A DNA stretch of 64,000 nt, taken from NCBI RefSeq assembly GCF_963675165.1, contig NC_087377.1, positions 14,256,198 through 14,320,197 on the forward strand. The letters are read 5' to 3'. Position 1 is the first letter of the stretch. Every line of letters begins with the position of its first letter. The position numbers and the translations under genes were made by a program. Below the pieces are notes generated by a model. That model made no database searches. It was not told the origin of the DNA and was given only the letters and a program-made list of their open reading frames with translations. The DNA is from Halichondria panicea. Its lineage: Eukaryota > Porifera > Demospongiae > Suberitida > Halichondriidae. Below, piece after piece: positions 12,203 through 24,258 of this stretch.

Positions 12203-15200
12203 ATGCCCATTGCATCCAAAATATTTATGCTTGCTGCTCTGCTCTGTTGCGCAGGTATGATAACTAAATGTGTATGCCTGCATTTGTAGATTGGCTTTAA
12301 TTTGTTCTCAGGCTCATCCACTGATGAAACTTTCAGGCCTATATTGACTAGTCGCTTAAACAACTCATCTCGCACGTTGAATTGTTTAGTGAACTGCACT
12401 TACACAAAGATTATTTGGAATATAGGAAATTCTAGATCTAATCGTAACAATATCTACAATATCAATGGAATTCAAAATTTTATTCAAACAAATACTACTA
12501 ATCGGCGTTGCACCATGGATAATACAACACCACAAATATTTGAGCTAATAATTGACAATTCGATTCCAAACATAAGTTCAATTTTGCCAAGTATCACTTG
12601 TGTAGGTGTGCTAGGAATGGACGACAATTTTGTCTTCAGTGCAAATACTGTTAATCTAGCGATATTACTCACTGAAAAAACAAGTACTGAGTGGTCAATT
12701 GTAAATTAATACTTGATGTATAATTGTTATGCATATTGTGCATAATGTCACATTTTAGTAAGTGGTGTATATTAATTATGCATAACGTCAAGTTTTATAT
12801 TTGATGTATAATTGAGCTGCATAATGTGCATAATGTCAAATAATTATTTTAATTGTGTATAATATGCATAATGTCAAATTTGTGAGATACAAGTTGGGAT
12901 GTGTTGGTGTTACGGATATAGCTACAGGTACACTTAATTGTGTATGTATATTACGCATATAATGTGCATAATGTCGGGATTATGGGCGGTTATAAGGGTA
13001 TATAAGAGGTTAGGTACCGGTATGGGTATAAGGGCTAGGGATAGGGTTATAGGGCATAAGGTTAGGGTTAGGGTAACAGGCTAGGGGGTCAGGGTAAAGG
13101 GTTAGGGTAAGAGATTAGAGTTAGGGTAAAGGGGTTAGAGTTAGGGTAAAGGGTTAGAGTTAGGGTAAAGGGGTGTTATATCCTTGATAGCCTAGCGATG
13201 CTCTAGATCAGCCTTATAGATATATTGTTACTCTGCACTATGTCTAGGGACAGGGGTTCACCTATAGCATCTGAATGTGATAATGACAACTGAACACTGT
13301 GCACAAACACTGACTTAAATACACACAGAAACAAAACCAGTTTAACTAGAACTAAACAGGTCAGACAGGAAACCATACCTAATAATAATATGCATACAGA
13401 GACTACCACTAAAACCCACAAATATGTACTACTAATAATAAGGTTAAGTCTAAAGAGTTAGTCAGAGTTACCACAAACATGAACTGAACTATTCTTATAT
13501 ATAGCTAGCTGCGTCTACCTGCCATCGATCACACGTATACATGCAGTCGTAATTATGTAAAAACTCATATTATACCAGTGGTGGATCCAGGGGAGTTTCA
13601 GTGGTTTCAAATGAAATCCCCTTATCAGCAACTTATGCAGATGGAATTCTTTTTGGTTTAAGGTCAACTGCTATTCTTAGCACAACTTCACTGTACCTTC
13701 TCTTTACGGTCATTCACTTCTTACTACTACTTATAGGAGGTAAGATACCGTCAACTCAAAATAATGACCAATTCCTCTCTGATATAATGGAAATACAGCT
13801 TTTTGTAAGGTGAAGGTGTTGGTCTATAGAAAGAAATCTCTTGTTGTTTCTATGGTGATTCTACTCGTACTGCTTGTCATTTGCATTTCTTCATTATTTG
13901 CCTTTGGGATCATTTCGTATGGTAAACAGATCAGATAATTTATTCTTTTCATAGTAAAGTTATTCTTACAAACTTCTTTATTTAGGTACACAATGCAGTC
14001 AGGTTAGGATGACACTTCACGACAATATGCTTGATACAATGTTGGTCATTTCATGTTTGGGAATAACCATTTTGATTACTATTTGGAGCTTTATCGTATA
14101 TGGAGTGTATAAAAATCGCAGTAAGTTTCCCTTTTATTATAGCCTTGGAAAATGTTTATTATCCCGAACATACATGCACACCTTGTATTATTTGATTCCT
14201 TCAGAATTCACATTGCGATCAGAAAATAGGTAAGTCCTGAGATATGCATTCTGCTAGCCTCCTTCACACATGCCTCTAATGAAGAAATGCATGCAGCCTG
14301 AGATCGAGGCTAGCATTCTGCATGCATGCATTCTTTAATAATGCAACTTTTGTACGTACCTATATACCGTAATACTACAGTGGAACCTCTGTTAATAACC
14401 ATCTCCGAATAAAGGCCAGCTGCTATATAACGGCCAGGGCACCCAGGTCCCAAATAAACAGGCTGTGTACACCCTCAACAAAGGCCACCTCTGTATAAAG
14501 GCCAAAACATTGTTCCCCAAAGGTGACCGTTATAGAGGGGTTCCACTGTATAATGTTTTTGCAAGCTAGCGAGTGGTATAATGGCTTTGCAAAATACGAT
14601 TGAAAAGACCTATACCATGCAGTACTTGTATGGCATCACGATCCTTTGCCTGATCGCAAAGTTAAATCACCAAGTGTCAAAATTAATTTTCTACTGATTT
14701 GGCTTGATTTGCAAATGTTTTCTCTTGCATTAATGTGGTAGTTAATTTTGCCATCCTTTGTATAGGAACACTGAGCCCAATCACGATCTTAAAAGGGACG
14801 CCTATTGCGAAACACAACACAAGAATGTGCATCTCCGTCAGGTTAAATTTCATATTATCATTGATATACATGCCTGCATGTGATTTTACAGGTGGCAGCC
14901 AACTCTTCAAGTGAAGTCCCTGGGGTGAATATGAGATCTAGAGATGGTCGAAAGGTATAATAATTATCATTGAAACAAAGTACAGTACTATATACTATTG
15001 GTGACTCTATATATACCATTTCTATATTCCTTTAATTTGTGTTGTAGAAAAGTCAGTATAATATGCTGGAGCGCCCATTGACAACTAGATTTTCACATAG
15101 TTGCGATGTACGGAATGATTGTTACTCGACTGTTAATGAGGTAATTTTATTGTTATGCTTGCACGCATTTGTGCTGGTAATGATATTATCGCTACCTTAA

Positions 15201-15762
15201 TTCATGCTGTATAAAAATTATATAGGAAACATTAATTGAGCTGAAGTTAAGAGATGCCTACGAACACGAATCAAGATCCGTGCCAAACCTGACAGATCCC
15301 AGTTACACTCATATTGCAAAGAGAAATTCACAGTCAATTTCAACTGTACCTGATGTTGTTTTCAGAAGTAAAAGTGAAAACACGACGGTAAATATAGGCT
15401 TTGTCTTGTTGTACCATTGGGTTTTGTGTTCTTTTATATAGGATGATTATGATGTTCTTAGTCAGCAGAGCATTAACTTTCAAGATACAACCAACAGCAG
15501 CAGGTTTCACTCCTGTTATGAAGACATCAGTGAGGTATAGTAATAACACTGCGTTGCATCATCGCGCAGTAGCTAACAATTTTTACAGGCATCCATTGAG
15601 CCTCTTGGAGCTGGACTCTACCTACATCTGCACCATGGTGAGAAGTCAACGCCAGTGCCCAATGTGGACGATCCTACCTACTCACACGTGAATATCGAAC
15701 CTAAAGTAGAAGAGCCGCAAGTGAAACCTAAGAAGTTTTACTTGAAAAAGACTGGACAATGA
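12203..15762 (+). CDS. Gene C: three-pass Ig-type receptor with ITIM-like tail
   Basis: Exons 12203..12254, 12312..12683 (3' end uncertain), 13602..13739, 13799..13921, 13986..14120, 14205..14229, 14766..14841, 14892..14954, 15048..15140, 15226..15387, 15442..15534 and 15589..15762 total 1506 nt, an exact 502 codons with stop. The first exon is a signal peptide (MPIASKIFMLAALLCCA). The second is an Ig-like fold (LNCLVNCTYTKIIWN, later SITCVGV). Three exons follow with one membrane helix each (SLYLLFTVIHFLLLLIG, VVSMVILLVLLVICISS, MLVISCLGITILITIWSF). The tail carries DPSYTHIAK, DDYDVLSQQ, CYEDISE and DPTYSHVNI, a series of Y-x-x-I/L/V motifs like ITIM/ITAM signals. Exons 13986..14120 and 14766..14841 match gene A in length. 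The weak donor at 12684 and an 860-bp repeat-filled intron make the exon 2-3 join the least certain part. Confidence 0.8.
12710..12990. repeat. Diverged 'tgtataatatgcataatgtc' repeats in gene C intron
   Basis: At least five imperfect copies of a roughly 25-50-bp unit containing gcataatgtcaa lie directly after the Ig exon. The first copy begins within 20 nt of the presumed end of coding sequence, so this expansion may have damaged the original splice donor. Confidence 0.65.
13020..13178. repeat. Interstitial telomere-like TTAGGG repeats
   Basis: About 160 bp of degenerate gggttagggt units is interrupted by gggtaaagg and ttagagttaggg variants. TTAGGG is the usual metazoan telomere unit. The copies here are diverged and internal to a gene C intron, so this is an interstitial relic and not a chromosome end. 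Confidence 0.8.
14376..14550. mobile_element. MITE with TA-flanked 'cagtggaacc' ends
   Basis: A 175-bp element bounded by ta, with imperfect terminal inverted repeats cagtggaacctct at the left and the complement of cagtggaacccct at the right. It sits in the intron between the 25-nt and 76-nt exons of gene C. The ends resemble those of pogo/Tc1-type elements that target TA. The interior is a string of diverged 'aaaggcca' repeats. No transposase is present. Confidence 0.8.
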
Positions 15763-16484
15763 ACATATAGTACAGCTATAGTGTGTGTGTATTGGTATTA
15801 AAATTTTAGTTTCTTATAAAAAATTATTGAGTGTGACTATAGCTAGCTGAGACCAGTTTCTGGAGTGATGTATATGTGGTGAATACCCTTATGATGAACC
15901 CCACCCTCTCCAGGAAGGCCAAGTTTCGTTCCACAGTGACTTGTGTTTATATACTTCGTTTGAATCTTTAATGATGATGCTGCATGTACCGTATTGCTGG
16001 CTTTTCAAGGCACGGAATTTTCGAGGTTTTCGAGGATTGACCCAGAAACAAAAAGTTAGTACTTCAAATATTGGTTTACATCCGGTATTGAAACTTCTCT
16101 ATTGTAAAATAAAATCCTCGAAATGTTTAGTTTGGGCAATCAGCGAAATTTTAGTGCCTCGAAATAACCCGCTATACGGTATAATTATTATACTACCAAT
16201 AGGTATATACAGGTGATTTCCAACCACTATCCCATAACAATATTGAAACTATGAAAGCAACATGCATGTATTAATTTTGCAACAGAATACTGAAGCGAAC
16301 CATAGCACGTTATACAGTTTTATAATGCGCTATATTAATTTACCTGCAGTTGTTAAGGGAATTATCTTGATCTATATAATTATACTAACTTAAAAAGTAA
16401 TAGTTTATGACCCTCAATACCATACGACTGGTTAGAATTTATTTTATTTTAACAATCTAGATCTAGCATAACCGCATAGAATAA
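15763..16484. other. Gene C 3' flank with MITE-like inverted segments
   Basis: At 16010-16160 the motif ttttcgaggttttcgagga pairs imperfectly with tcctcgaaatgtttag, a small hairpin element ending near ccgctatacggtat. No coding exon was found. Confidence 0.4.
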
Positions 16485-17690
16485 TTAGCTATAGAGTAGA
16501 TATAAAGTGCATCCTAAAGAATGTGTACAGAAATATTTATACACACTGACAGTAACAATATTTTCTATATTGTGTGTACTAACAAGTTTGTTCCATAAAG
16601 TTACAGCGTGTGGGAAGAATGAGTATTGGTACATTTGATGTTTGAAATCTAATTGGTACCAGGGAGAGCCCATTAACTGAACGGCTATTGTAGACAATCG
16701 CTCTTCTTTTAACCATGGGTTGGGAAAGTCTATAAACATCGACACATTCTTGCAATTAATCTTCTTGTCTCTAGAGTTGTAAGGCCAAATGCTGACAGTA
16801 GTTCTTCCTGCTTTAGATCCCACTGTTGCAGACACATGCACTCTCATGGCAAATCTCTGTACTTTTTCCAGGTTGTCTATATCATCTATAGTTGGGGGCT
16901 CCATATACTTTTGAAGCATATTCTATATGTGGCCTCACAAAGCTCTTATATATAATTTTCAGAGAGTGGATGGAAATCGATGCATTGGTTGAGAATCTCT
17001 GATAAAGTATAGACCAATTAGTTTTCTTGTTTTATTACAAATGGTAGTAGCATGTGGGTGAGTCCCAGATATACGTATTTGTAATTTGGAACCTGTTGCA
17101 AGCAAGGCTCCATTTGAGCAGGAGGCAATAATGAGCGTGAGATTTTTTTGGAGACGAATATAAACTTGCATTTTGTCCCATTGAATTTAGAGTTCATGAA
17201 GGTTAAAACAGCATTTACATCGTTCTGAAGTAGCATGTAGTCATGCACTATTAGACTTGATGACTCTATACAGGGCCATATCATCAGCAAACATGTTGAG
17301 ATTGCTGTCATGTGAAATATATTTGGTTGATATATAGTAGGGGTCCGGGGCCTAAGACCGAGCTCTGAGGAACTCTAGTTGAAGTACATAGTCTATTCCA
17401 ACAATTGCTGTCTGCTCAGTAGATACTTTACAATGTACTTATTGACGTGCAGATACTGAAGGTGCTTCCGGCAATAGAGCAACATGTGGGACAGAGTCAA
17501 AAGCTTTTTTGACATAGAAAATACAATACATGACCTCATATCCCCCGTCGACAGCCCTGCTCCAGTCATCAATCACTTGAATGAGAGCTGACACAGTTGA
17601 ACGTGGTGACATAAAGCCCCATTTCCTTAGGGAAATTGGTGAATGTAACTTCATGTGCTCCTCCAGAAGTGTTTTCACATGTTTTTCTAG
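16485..17690 (-). mobile_element. LINE-type reverse transcriptase remnant
   Basis: Read on the minus strand from 17690, broken frames give a typical order for a CR1/jockey-type LINE. First is an RT segment with GFMSPRSTVSALIQVIDDW and KKAFDSVPHVALL. Next is a segment around 17311-17020 with LLQNDVNAV and FMNSKFNGTKCKFIFVSKK, then PNYKYVYLGLTH and TTICNKTRKLIGLYF. The C-terminal part at 16919-16485 has DNLEKVQRFAMRV and FFPHAVTLWNKLV. The catalytic F/YADD box is broken: the sequence near 17290 reads as a decayed version. Multiple frameshifts and stops mean it is dead. The endonuclease and 5' part are missing. Confidence 0.8.
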
Positions 17691-18494
17691 GGTATCTTGC
17701 TTACAACTGCATGGTATAGTATTGATACTGGCTGGTAGTTGTTGACAAGTGATGTATCACCACTCTTGGGTATATGAGAAAACAACTTGTGCCTTTTTCC
17801 ATGCTGTGCTGATTGACAACATTGCAAGTGGAGAGGCACTATTTTCTGCAGTATTTTTTAGCATTTTAGGAGATATGCCATCACATGCACATGCTGCTAC
17901 CCTTCAAACTCCAATCTTGGAGGATACTCTACCTAACTGCTGTGTTTGGTACTTACATATATTAAGTTTACATTGTACATATGCATGACTAAAACTACAT
18001 GCACCTTAAAAGCTAACTTTGATGCACATCCAAAGTTAGCTTTCAAGCTCCACCGCCCACACATCAAGAACCACCCTCACACTACTCACACCCCCCACAC
18101 AGGGACGACTATCGACCTCCACACGAACCCAGTCGAGATCAATAATATTATGCTTATCCTGAAGAAGACCATAATCGCCGTTACTATGACAATTATGACA
18201 GAGGAGGAGGGTGCAGCCCATAGATTTTCCAGTTTCTGCAAGATAATCATACTTCTTCTATAGACTTTTGTACACAGCCAATCTTTTGGACAATCAGAAG
18301 GGTCTAGGTGAGCAAGTTGGTCAGCGAAGTCATTTATTTCAAGTGGAGGACACTTGAGATGGACAAAATGTTTAGTGCAGTGGCTTTTTTAAATAGATTT
18401 GTCAAGCGTCCTGCATGCCATTCTATTGTAAAAGTATAGGGTCTCTCTTCAAACACCTTGATCACTAATTAACCTCTGCCACCCACAAATGGCC
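17691..18494. other. Stretch between LINE and pseudogene
   Basis: Continues the decayed LINE for perhaps 200 bp. A short inverted pair (aaagctaactttgatgca / tgcacatccaaagttagctt) lies at about 18008-18045. No gene supported. Confidence 0.35.
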
Positions 18495-18898
18495 ATTTTG
18501 ATACTTTTTCAGATCATTATGACAGCATTACTATTCAGCAGCCATCTGATTCTCAAGAATGTCAGTGTTTAGAAGAAAACTCACTCTGAAAGAATTGAAG
18601 AAAACTCTCTATAGTACAAAATGCAATGAAAAACCTATCCCATGGTAACCATCTAGTGACAACGAGCAGAAAAGGTTCACCCTCCACACTCCACAAACGA
18701 AGTAAATCAAGTCAGCATTCCAACAGTGTTTTGTACGATGAAGTTGAAGTCAAGTCAAAGGCAATTAATGTCTCAGATATGACAGAAGTTGAGTTGAAAG
18801 CTAATGAGTCTTACAGGCACACAGACAAGAGGTTTTCAACTGCCAAGAGTATTGTGATGAGTCATCACTACAGCAATTATAGTATCAGAAAGTGAATG
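18495..18898 (+). pseudogene. Decayed copy of the gene A tail exon
   Basis: From 18535 the sequence follows gene A from 1005 on: ctgattctcaaga(g/a)tgtca, then cagcattccaacagtgtttt, then the tail motif LKANESYRHTDKRFSTAK, ending in a new TGA at 18893-18895. No membrane or ectodomain exons of the same copy are found upstream; the preceding DNA is LINE and gypsy debris. It is an orphan 3' exon, about 75-80% similar by eye. It could still be spliced as a terminal exon to something, but nothing in the window suggests a partner. Confidence 0.75.
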
Positions 18899-19229
18899 AG
18901 TGATCATCCTGAGCTAATAAATTGATCATAGAGCAGATATTGTATATTGTGAATTAAAAGATGGCTAATATATAAATATTCAACTGCGGCATTAAAAGAA
19001 TCACAAGAATTCTTTTAATGTTCTGGTTGTACTCTGAGAGATCAGCAGTGAGAATTGTTGAAGCATTAATCCCGCCACTGTTTTTGTGTGCATTGACCTG
19101 TGTTAGCTGGAAAAGTGAAAATGCCTTAAATCATCGGATCAAATCGAAATGTACATGCACAGGTCGGCACAGTCCATCACGAAAAAGAAAGACTTTTGTA
19201 ACATTGCAGATTAGTTTAACAGTATAGGA

Positions 19230-21000
19230 CAGTACGGACCAGAAATTGTGTCTTTTCCATCATCTGTACTCGCACTTACAGACATTCCTATAATTGTCAG
19301 TTGGAACTGTGGAAAGACAGGCCATGTGTCTAGAGTATGTTGTGCCCCCCAAAAGACGGCTCAGGAAAATTTCTACCCCCTGCGTGATGGGTCGCACACA
19401 GGAGAGTAGTTGTACTGAAAATACGACTCACATAAATGTGAGTTGTAAATTTACAAAACACTCAATTATTGATAAACCTATATAATAATATAGTAACACC
19501 TACAGGCGGGTTTCGTGTCGGAGGCAAGGTGAAGGAAAAAGCACTATTCTTTCTTATCAACACAGGTACAACAGTCACCCTGATTCACGGGACGCCTGAG
19601 ATGATATGCAATACGGACAATTGGAGCCATGGGCTGAAGTACGACTGGTAGGAGTCAATGGGAGTCCGTTGACAGTGCATGGGAAAGCAAGAGTAAACGT
19701 TTTGCTGCACAGGCACAGTTATCCAATAAGACTTGTTTTGGTAAGTCCACTAACACACAGAAGCTATTTTTGGGTCTCAAGAACGTAAGGCAAGCGTCGA
19801 CTTTGAGACGGTGTCTGTCAACAGCCCCAATTCCTTTGGAAAACCACAAGCAATAGGAAAGCCATGCGACATTAATGACGAGAACGGTTACACTACTACA
19901 TCTCGAGCCACTCTTGTTATTGATGTAAGCCAAAAGTAGGGCTTAGCAAATTATGCTAGCATAATTAATTTTGGAATAATAGGGAGACTATCTAGCTACA
20001 AGCATAATTGAGAATAATAGGGCATATAATTATAATGTAGCTAGATAGACATCTATTACTGTACTGTAAGCACTAGCCACTATAGGCAGGCATGGAGAAT
20101 TGAGTATTTTCTCTTTCGGCACTAGAGGATTATATTTCACTTTCTGTAATGCTACCTCAGGTATAGCCTTGGTCCCGGGTCGATTTTTTTTAATAGAACG
20201 AAGTTGAAAAATACTGCTCCTTTGAGCTCGTTTGCTATAGCTGGAATGACTAGGTGAACATTTACAATCCAAGGTATCTTTTAGATACTGTTGCATCCAT
20301 ATCTAAAAAAGAAGTCTTGTCGATTTGCTCAGTGACTTAATTTGATTTTCAGTTGATTTCTTGTTTAGCCCGTAATATACAGGTTTGGCCAATAATGGGG
20401 TACTGAAGCTGCTCTTGGCTAGGGCTTGGCAACTTATGCTTTTTAATTTGCCTATTATTCTTTTTAACTATTCTCAAAACGTCAGCCTATTATTCCAGTT
20501 TGGTGTACACATTATAATTATTCCATGTGTAAGTTGTATTGATAGCACTACATGAGGTAGTCTCATTCCCAGCCTAGTTGTCTCTAGCTACATGCAGGTG
20601 CACAAAGTAGACACCTGGGGAGAAGATGTTCTCAAGAGTATGTGATCGTTTCTACTAGCCTGGCTATCAAAACGATGTTTGCAAATGGTGCAAGACGTGT
20701 CTGGATTGTGCAACTACAGAAGCTAAATCACAATCAAACCTCCAAGACAGACTCTACAAAGAGAAAGCACATGGAAAACCCTATGCCCAGGACGATTTTG
20801 TCTGGGTACAGTCCAAGGTAATTCCTCATGGTGTCAGTAGAAAACTCCATGGACCATGGACAAGACCAAGACCGTACAGTATCCTCCGAAACAGCTTTCT
20901 GACTCAGTTCTCATCAATTACAGAATCCACGTTTATCTCGTTAATGTCTAATCATTCACTTTGATCGACTTAAACGATGTCCCCCAATCATTTGACTTGT
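19230..21000 (+). mobile_element. Ty3/gypsy-type retroelement remnant
   Basis: Three diagnostic pieces occur in the expected order. At 19300-19345 there is a gag-type zinc knuckle (NCGKTGHVSRVC) in which the first Cys is missing. At 19500-19770 there is an aspartic protease segment with FLINTGTTVTLI, the usual D-T-G having become N-T-G. At 20690-20880 there is an integrase C-terminal segment with YAQDDFVWVQSKV and KLHGPWTRP, the GPF/Y module. Reverse transcriptase, RNase H and most of integrase are deleted. The active-site change and stops mean it is dead. Confidence 0.7.
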
Positions 21001-21735
21001 AAAAGTAGATCGACCAGCCAATCCTCCCAGCAATACACCTGCCGGCACTCACTTATACAGTTGCTTGAGGACGATATGATGCTACAGCCCAGCCAATAGC
21101 TCATCATCGACGTTACCCTCACTGATCACGACGGCCCCCTGATCGATTCATGGGATATATATACCACTTGAGAATTGTTGATATAATCTGGGACGAATTT
21201 CATTTTTCGGAGGGGAACGATGTATATACAATTGTCACATGCCTGCATTATACAGGCATGTGAGCATACAGTATTAGTTCACTATTATTCACTAGTGCAG
21301 ACTTCTCGGCTTAACTCTCAAAGCATAATTTTTTTAAATGTGTTTTATTATTAGCGCAGACATAATTTAGCGTTAAACAAATTCCCTAATATACGCTAAA
21401 TTAATTAGATCTGTTGTACCCGTTTATAATAGTGTATATACTCATAATACTGTAACGTATTTTGTATTTTATTCTGACTGACCACAGTAAAAGCTATGTC
21501 TCTTGGATTGTATAATAATTCAGTTTGTCTCGTTGTGTGAGATAAGTTGTATATACAATGCATGGTGTTGAACGCAGCTGTTTGTGGAAATAATCAGAGG
21601 GCTATAGCCAGATAATTTGGGACTAAATAATGTTGTGTAAACTGGATCCACACAGTCAATATAACTAGCATCGAAAGTTAGTGAGAGTGATCAGTTGATT
21701 AAACTATTGTTTACTGTTACTATATACCAATTAAA
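21001..21735. other. 3' flank of gene D
   Basis: No coding sequence supported. A short palindrome (cacatgcctgcattatacag / gcatgtg) lies at about 21236-21262. Otherwise AT-rich. Confidence 0.35.
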
Positions 21736-24129
21736 TTAAGAGCGAGTGTTGTAGTACACAGCCTCTTGAGTATAGCGTGCATATGCTTCATTTCTATTCA
21801 CTTCGATTTGTTTGAAACGCAACTCGTCAATCTCTTCATACACAGGGCTCGGAGTCCTCTCTAAATTATTGATCACCATGGACACACCAGTATTGTTGCT
21901 GGTGGTCTTGTTTCCACTTATCTTCTGTCGCTTGAGTACCACAGCAATAACCACAATTATGAGTGTCGACAGAAGACAGACCAAGCTTGTTAACCCAATT
22001 GAAATACCAATAATTATTTCATTACTAAAGGCAATTCCACTGGTAGTTGAAACATCAGATTCGTCCATTCCTAAAAAGTATAAAGCAATTCACTATAATT
22101 GTTTATTCTAGAATATAATTATATATACTTATACCTTGTGAGCATGTATGACGGGTGATGTACACGAATTCTTCTTGCAACTGCAGTGTGTCACTAATGT
22201 TCCATTTCAGAAGGAAATAGTGTGATGTGGTGGTCTCTTGCAATGTTAAAACATTATTAGAAATGAGGTCCTGAGTTGACTGAATTTGCTGGTAAAATGG
22301 ATCTCCTCCGTAATAGTTATTTAAACATTATGTATTATTTTGTACACTTACTGAGCTAAAGCAGTTAATTTGCAAGGCTGTACAGTTTAGAAACATAATA
22401 CTGGGTCGATAGTACAGTGAACTGGATTGATCTGAGTGTGTATATACAATTGACTCCATAAATCTTTTCAATGCTATAATACAAATTATTATGAACTTAC
22501 GAATAGGACTGATGAATTCATGTGTACTTGTGCCTCCACTGTTACTTGCTGTTAGGAAAATCCTGAGACTGGAAGTTAAGAACTTTGTAGCAATAACAAT
22601 CTTCGCTGTGCATGTTGCTGGCATGCACTCGTTTGATTGGACTTCAGCTGTCGAGAGTGCTACTGCTTCCATATCATTGTATCTGATACTCAGCTGATAT
22701 TGTATCGGGCTGTAACCACACACTGAGGCAACGTTAACCTGCATTGTGTCATAATTATAACTATACTGCAATAAATTATGCTGGCTAAGGTACGTTCTTA
22801 CCCAATCAACCTGAATTATTTTCAACTCTCCCCTGTTTGAGTACAGAACAATTACCATCATAATCTCGGGATAACTAGGTTCTAATTGTATTTACATGTT
22901 AATACAGAATATACATAAATATTATTGGCTTACCAATAGTGAAATTTCTCCTATTAGTAACTTGATCGACTTCTGAATCATTGATTCCTACCCAGGCTTC
23001 GTAAAAATTGATATTTGATGGTGTTAAGGTGTATTGCTCATCAAGACTAGTGTTTATCTGTACTAAAATTTGGTGTAAATTGTTTAGATAAACAACGGAA
23101 CAAAAGGCAACCGTTGATGCTTTCAGTGGTGACATACAAACTCCTCTCAATTTGCAGCCATCGTATGCATGCATTATAGAGAAGTAGTAGTCACTGCTAT
23201 GAGCTGCATGCAGTGTGTGCATTGACGAAAATATACTTTCATTATCCATTTAAAATTTGAAAACTCACCTATAAATTTTACTGTTTCGTATGAATCTGAG
23301 TCACCTGATGAATGCGTGTCTGTAAGCACAATCGTTAAGTTGTGTTCACGATCCTCCGCAGTACGTGCAATGTTTTCAAAGATTCTTGTACAAAACATTC
23401 TACCACATGTGTTGTAATTGACTTGAATGGATTGAGAGCCTGTTAGGCCAATTATATATGCTATTGAATCTAGCATGTGTTCAGGGTAAGCAGGTTGCTG
23501 TGGGGCATGCACAAGTTGTGAATGCATTATAATGATGAGTGATAACTTGAATTACCAGTTTAATCCATGATATTTGCAAGCTGTTCAGTAGGCCAGAATG
23601 GTAGCGAGCACTGATCGAAGATACTTTCGGGCTGTCTGGAGTTGTTTCATGGATGATAATGGGATCCACTTGTATAGTCCTAATGGTTGCAACATCTCCG
23701 CATGAGATGCTAGTAACCCCCTGTAGCTGTAGTTGCTCCACATCTACTGTTAGAACGGAGGACAATAAGGACTGAGAAACTGCTCTGAGCTGCACAGACA
23801 GAAATTCAGGGCGCAATAATGGAATAGGATCAGAAGATGTCTCTGAATCAGTTTGAAAGTCATAGATTAAATTGTTTTCGTTGTGTGTCCATCGAAGATG
23901 GACAAGGTCCACTCCCTCACAGAACAGTCTGACAGTTCCAGGACAATGTTCACCAACCAGACTCACTCCTCCTTCGACCATCAGAGAGACTGATGAATTA
24001 TCTAACGCCAGAGTGTTGCAGCCACCTGGAGGATTTCCATATAAATCACTGTATGAGCTAGTATGAGCTAAATCAAGACAATTTACATTTAATAATGAAG
24101 AGAAAGATGTACTGTAGCAGATTTTTCAT
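21736..24129 (-). CDS. Gene D: single-pass receptor, Ig-like plus FN3 modules
   Basis: Exons complement(21736..22070, 22135..22288, 22352..22431, 22501..22738, 22802..22881, 22934..23203, 23269..23497, 23556..24025, 24087..24129) total 1899 nt, 632 residues plus stop, with no frame breaks. The start at 24129 opens a short signal peptide (MKNLLQYIFLFIIK). The Ig-like domain follows (VSLMVEGGVSLVGEHCPGT, LRWTHNEN, SISCGD). Several FN3-like modules come next, with split pairs ISWIKL|QPAYPEHM and IIQVDW|VNVASVCGY, each broken by a phase-0 intron and joined by phase-1 introns. One membrane helix follows (SLVCLLSTLIIVVIAVVL). The tail of about 60 residues has SPVYEEIDEL and AVYYNTRS. Y-Y-N fits a Grb2-type SH2 site; that role is inferred. 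It shares the EHCPGTVRLFCEGVDL core with gene B. Confidence 0.88.
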
Positions 24130-24189
24130 TCCTATATATATTTAAAATACCAGTAAATAATTTTTATGGCAACATGCATCGATATATAC

Positions 24190-24258
24190 CGTATAGAGCG
24201 GTTGCATCGCGCGTCATCCACCCACGCACAACAGTTTTTGGAGGACAACCTCCAAAAA
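24190..24258. repeat. Left terminal repeat paired with 29995-30081
   Basis: The sequence tatagagcggttgcatcg followed by tttttggaggacaacctcc is matched in inverted order near 30025-30080 (ggaggttgtcctccaaaaa and cgatgcaaccgctctata). The pair encloses 5.8 kb that includes the RT element. Confidence 0.6.

Noticed and set aside
12710-12990. Promoter or tRNA-like cluster in the repeats
   Set aside because: Only a diverged tandem repeat; no cloverleaf or defined promoter elements could be drawn.
13203-13421. Hydrophobic minus-strand frame as a membrane exon
   Set aside because: It is in a repeat-rich intron of gene C, has no phase-compatible splice sites and no counterpart in gene A or E.
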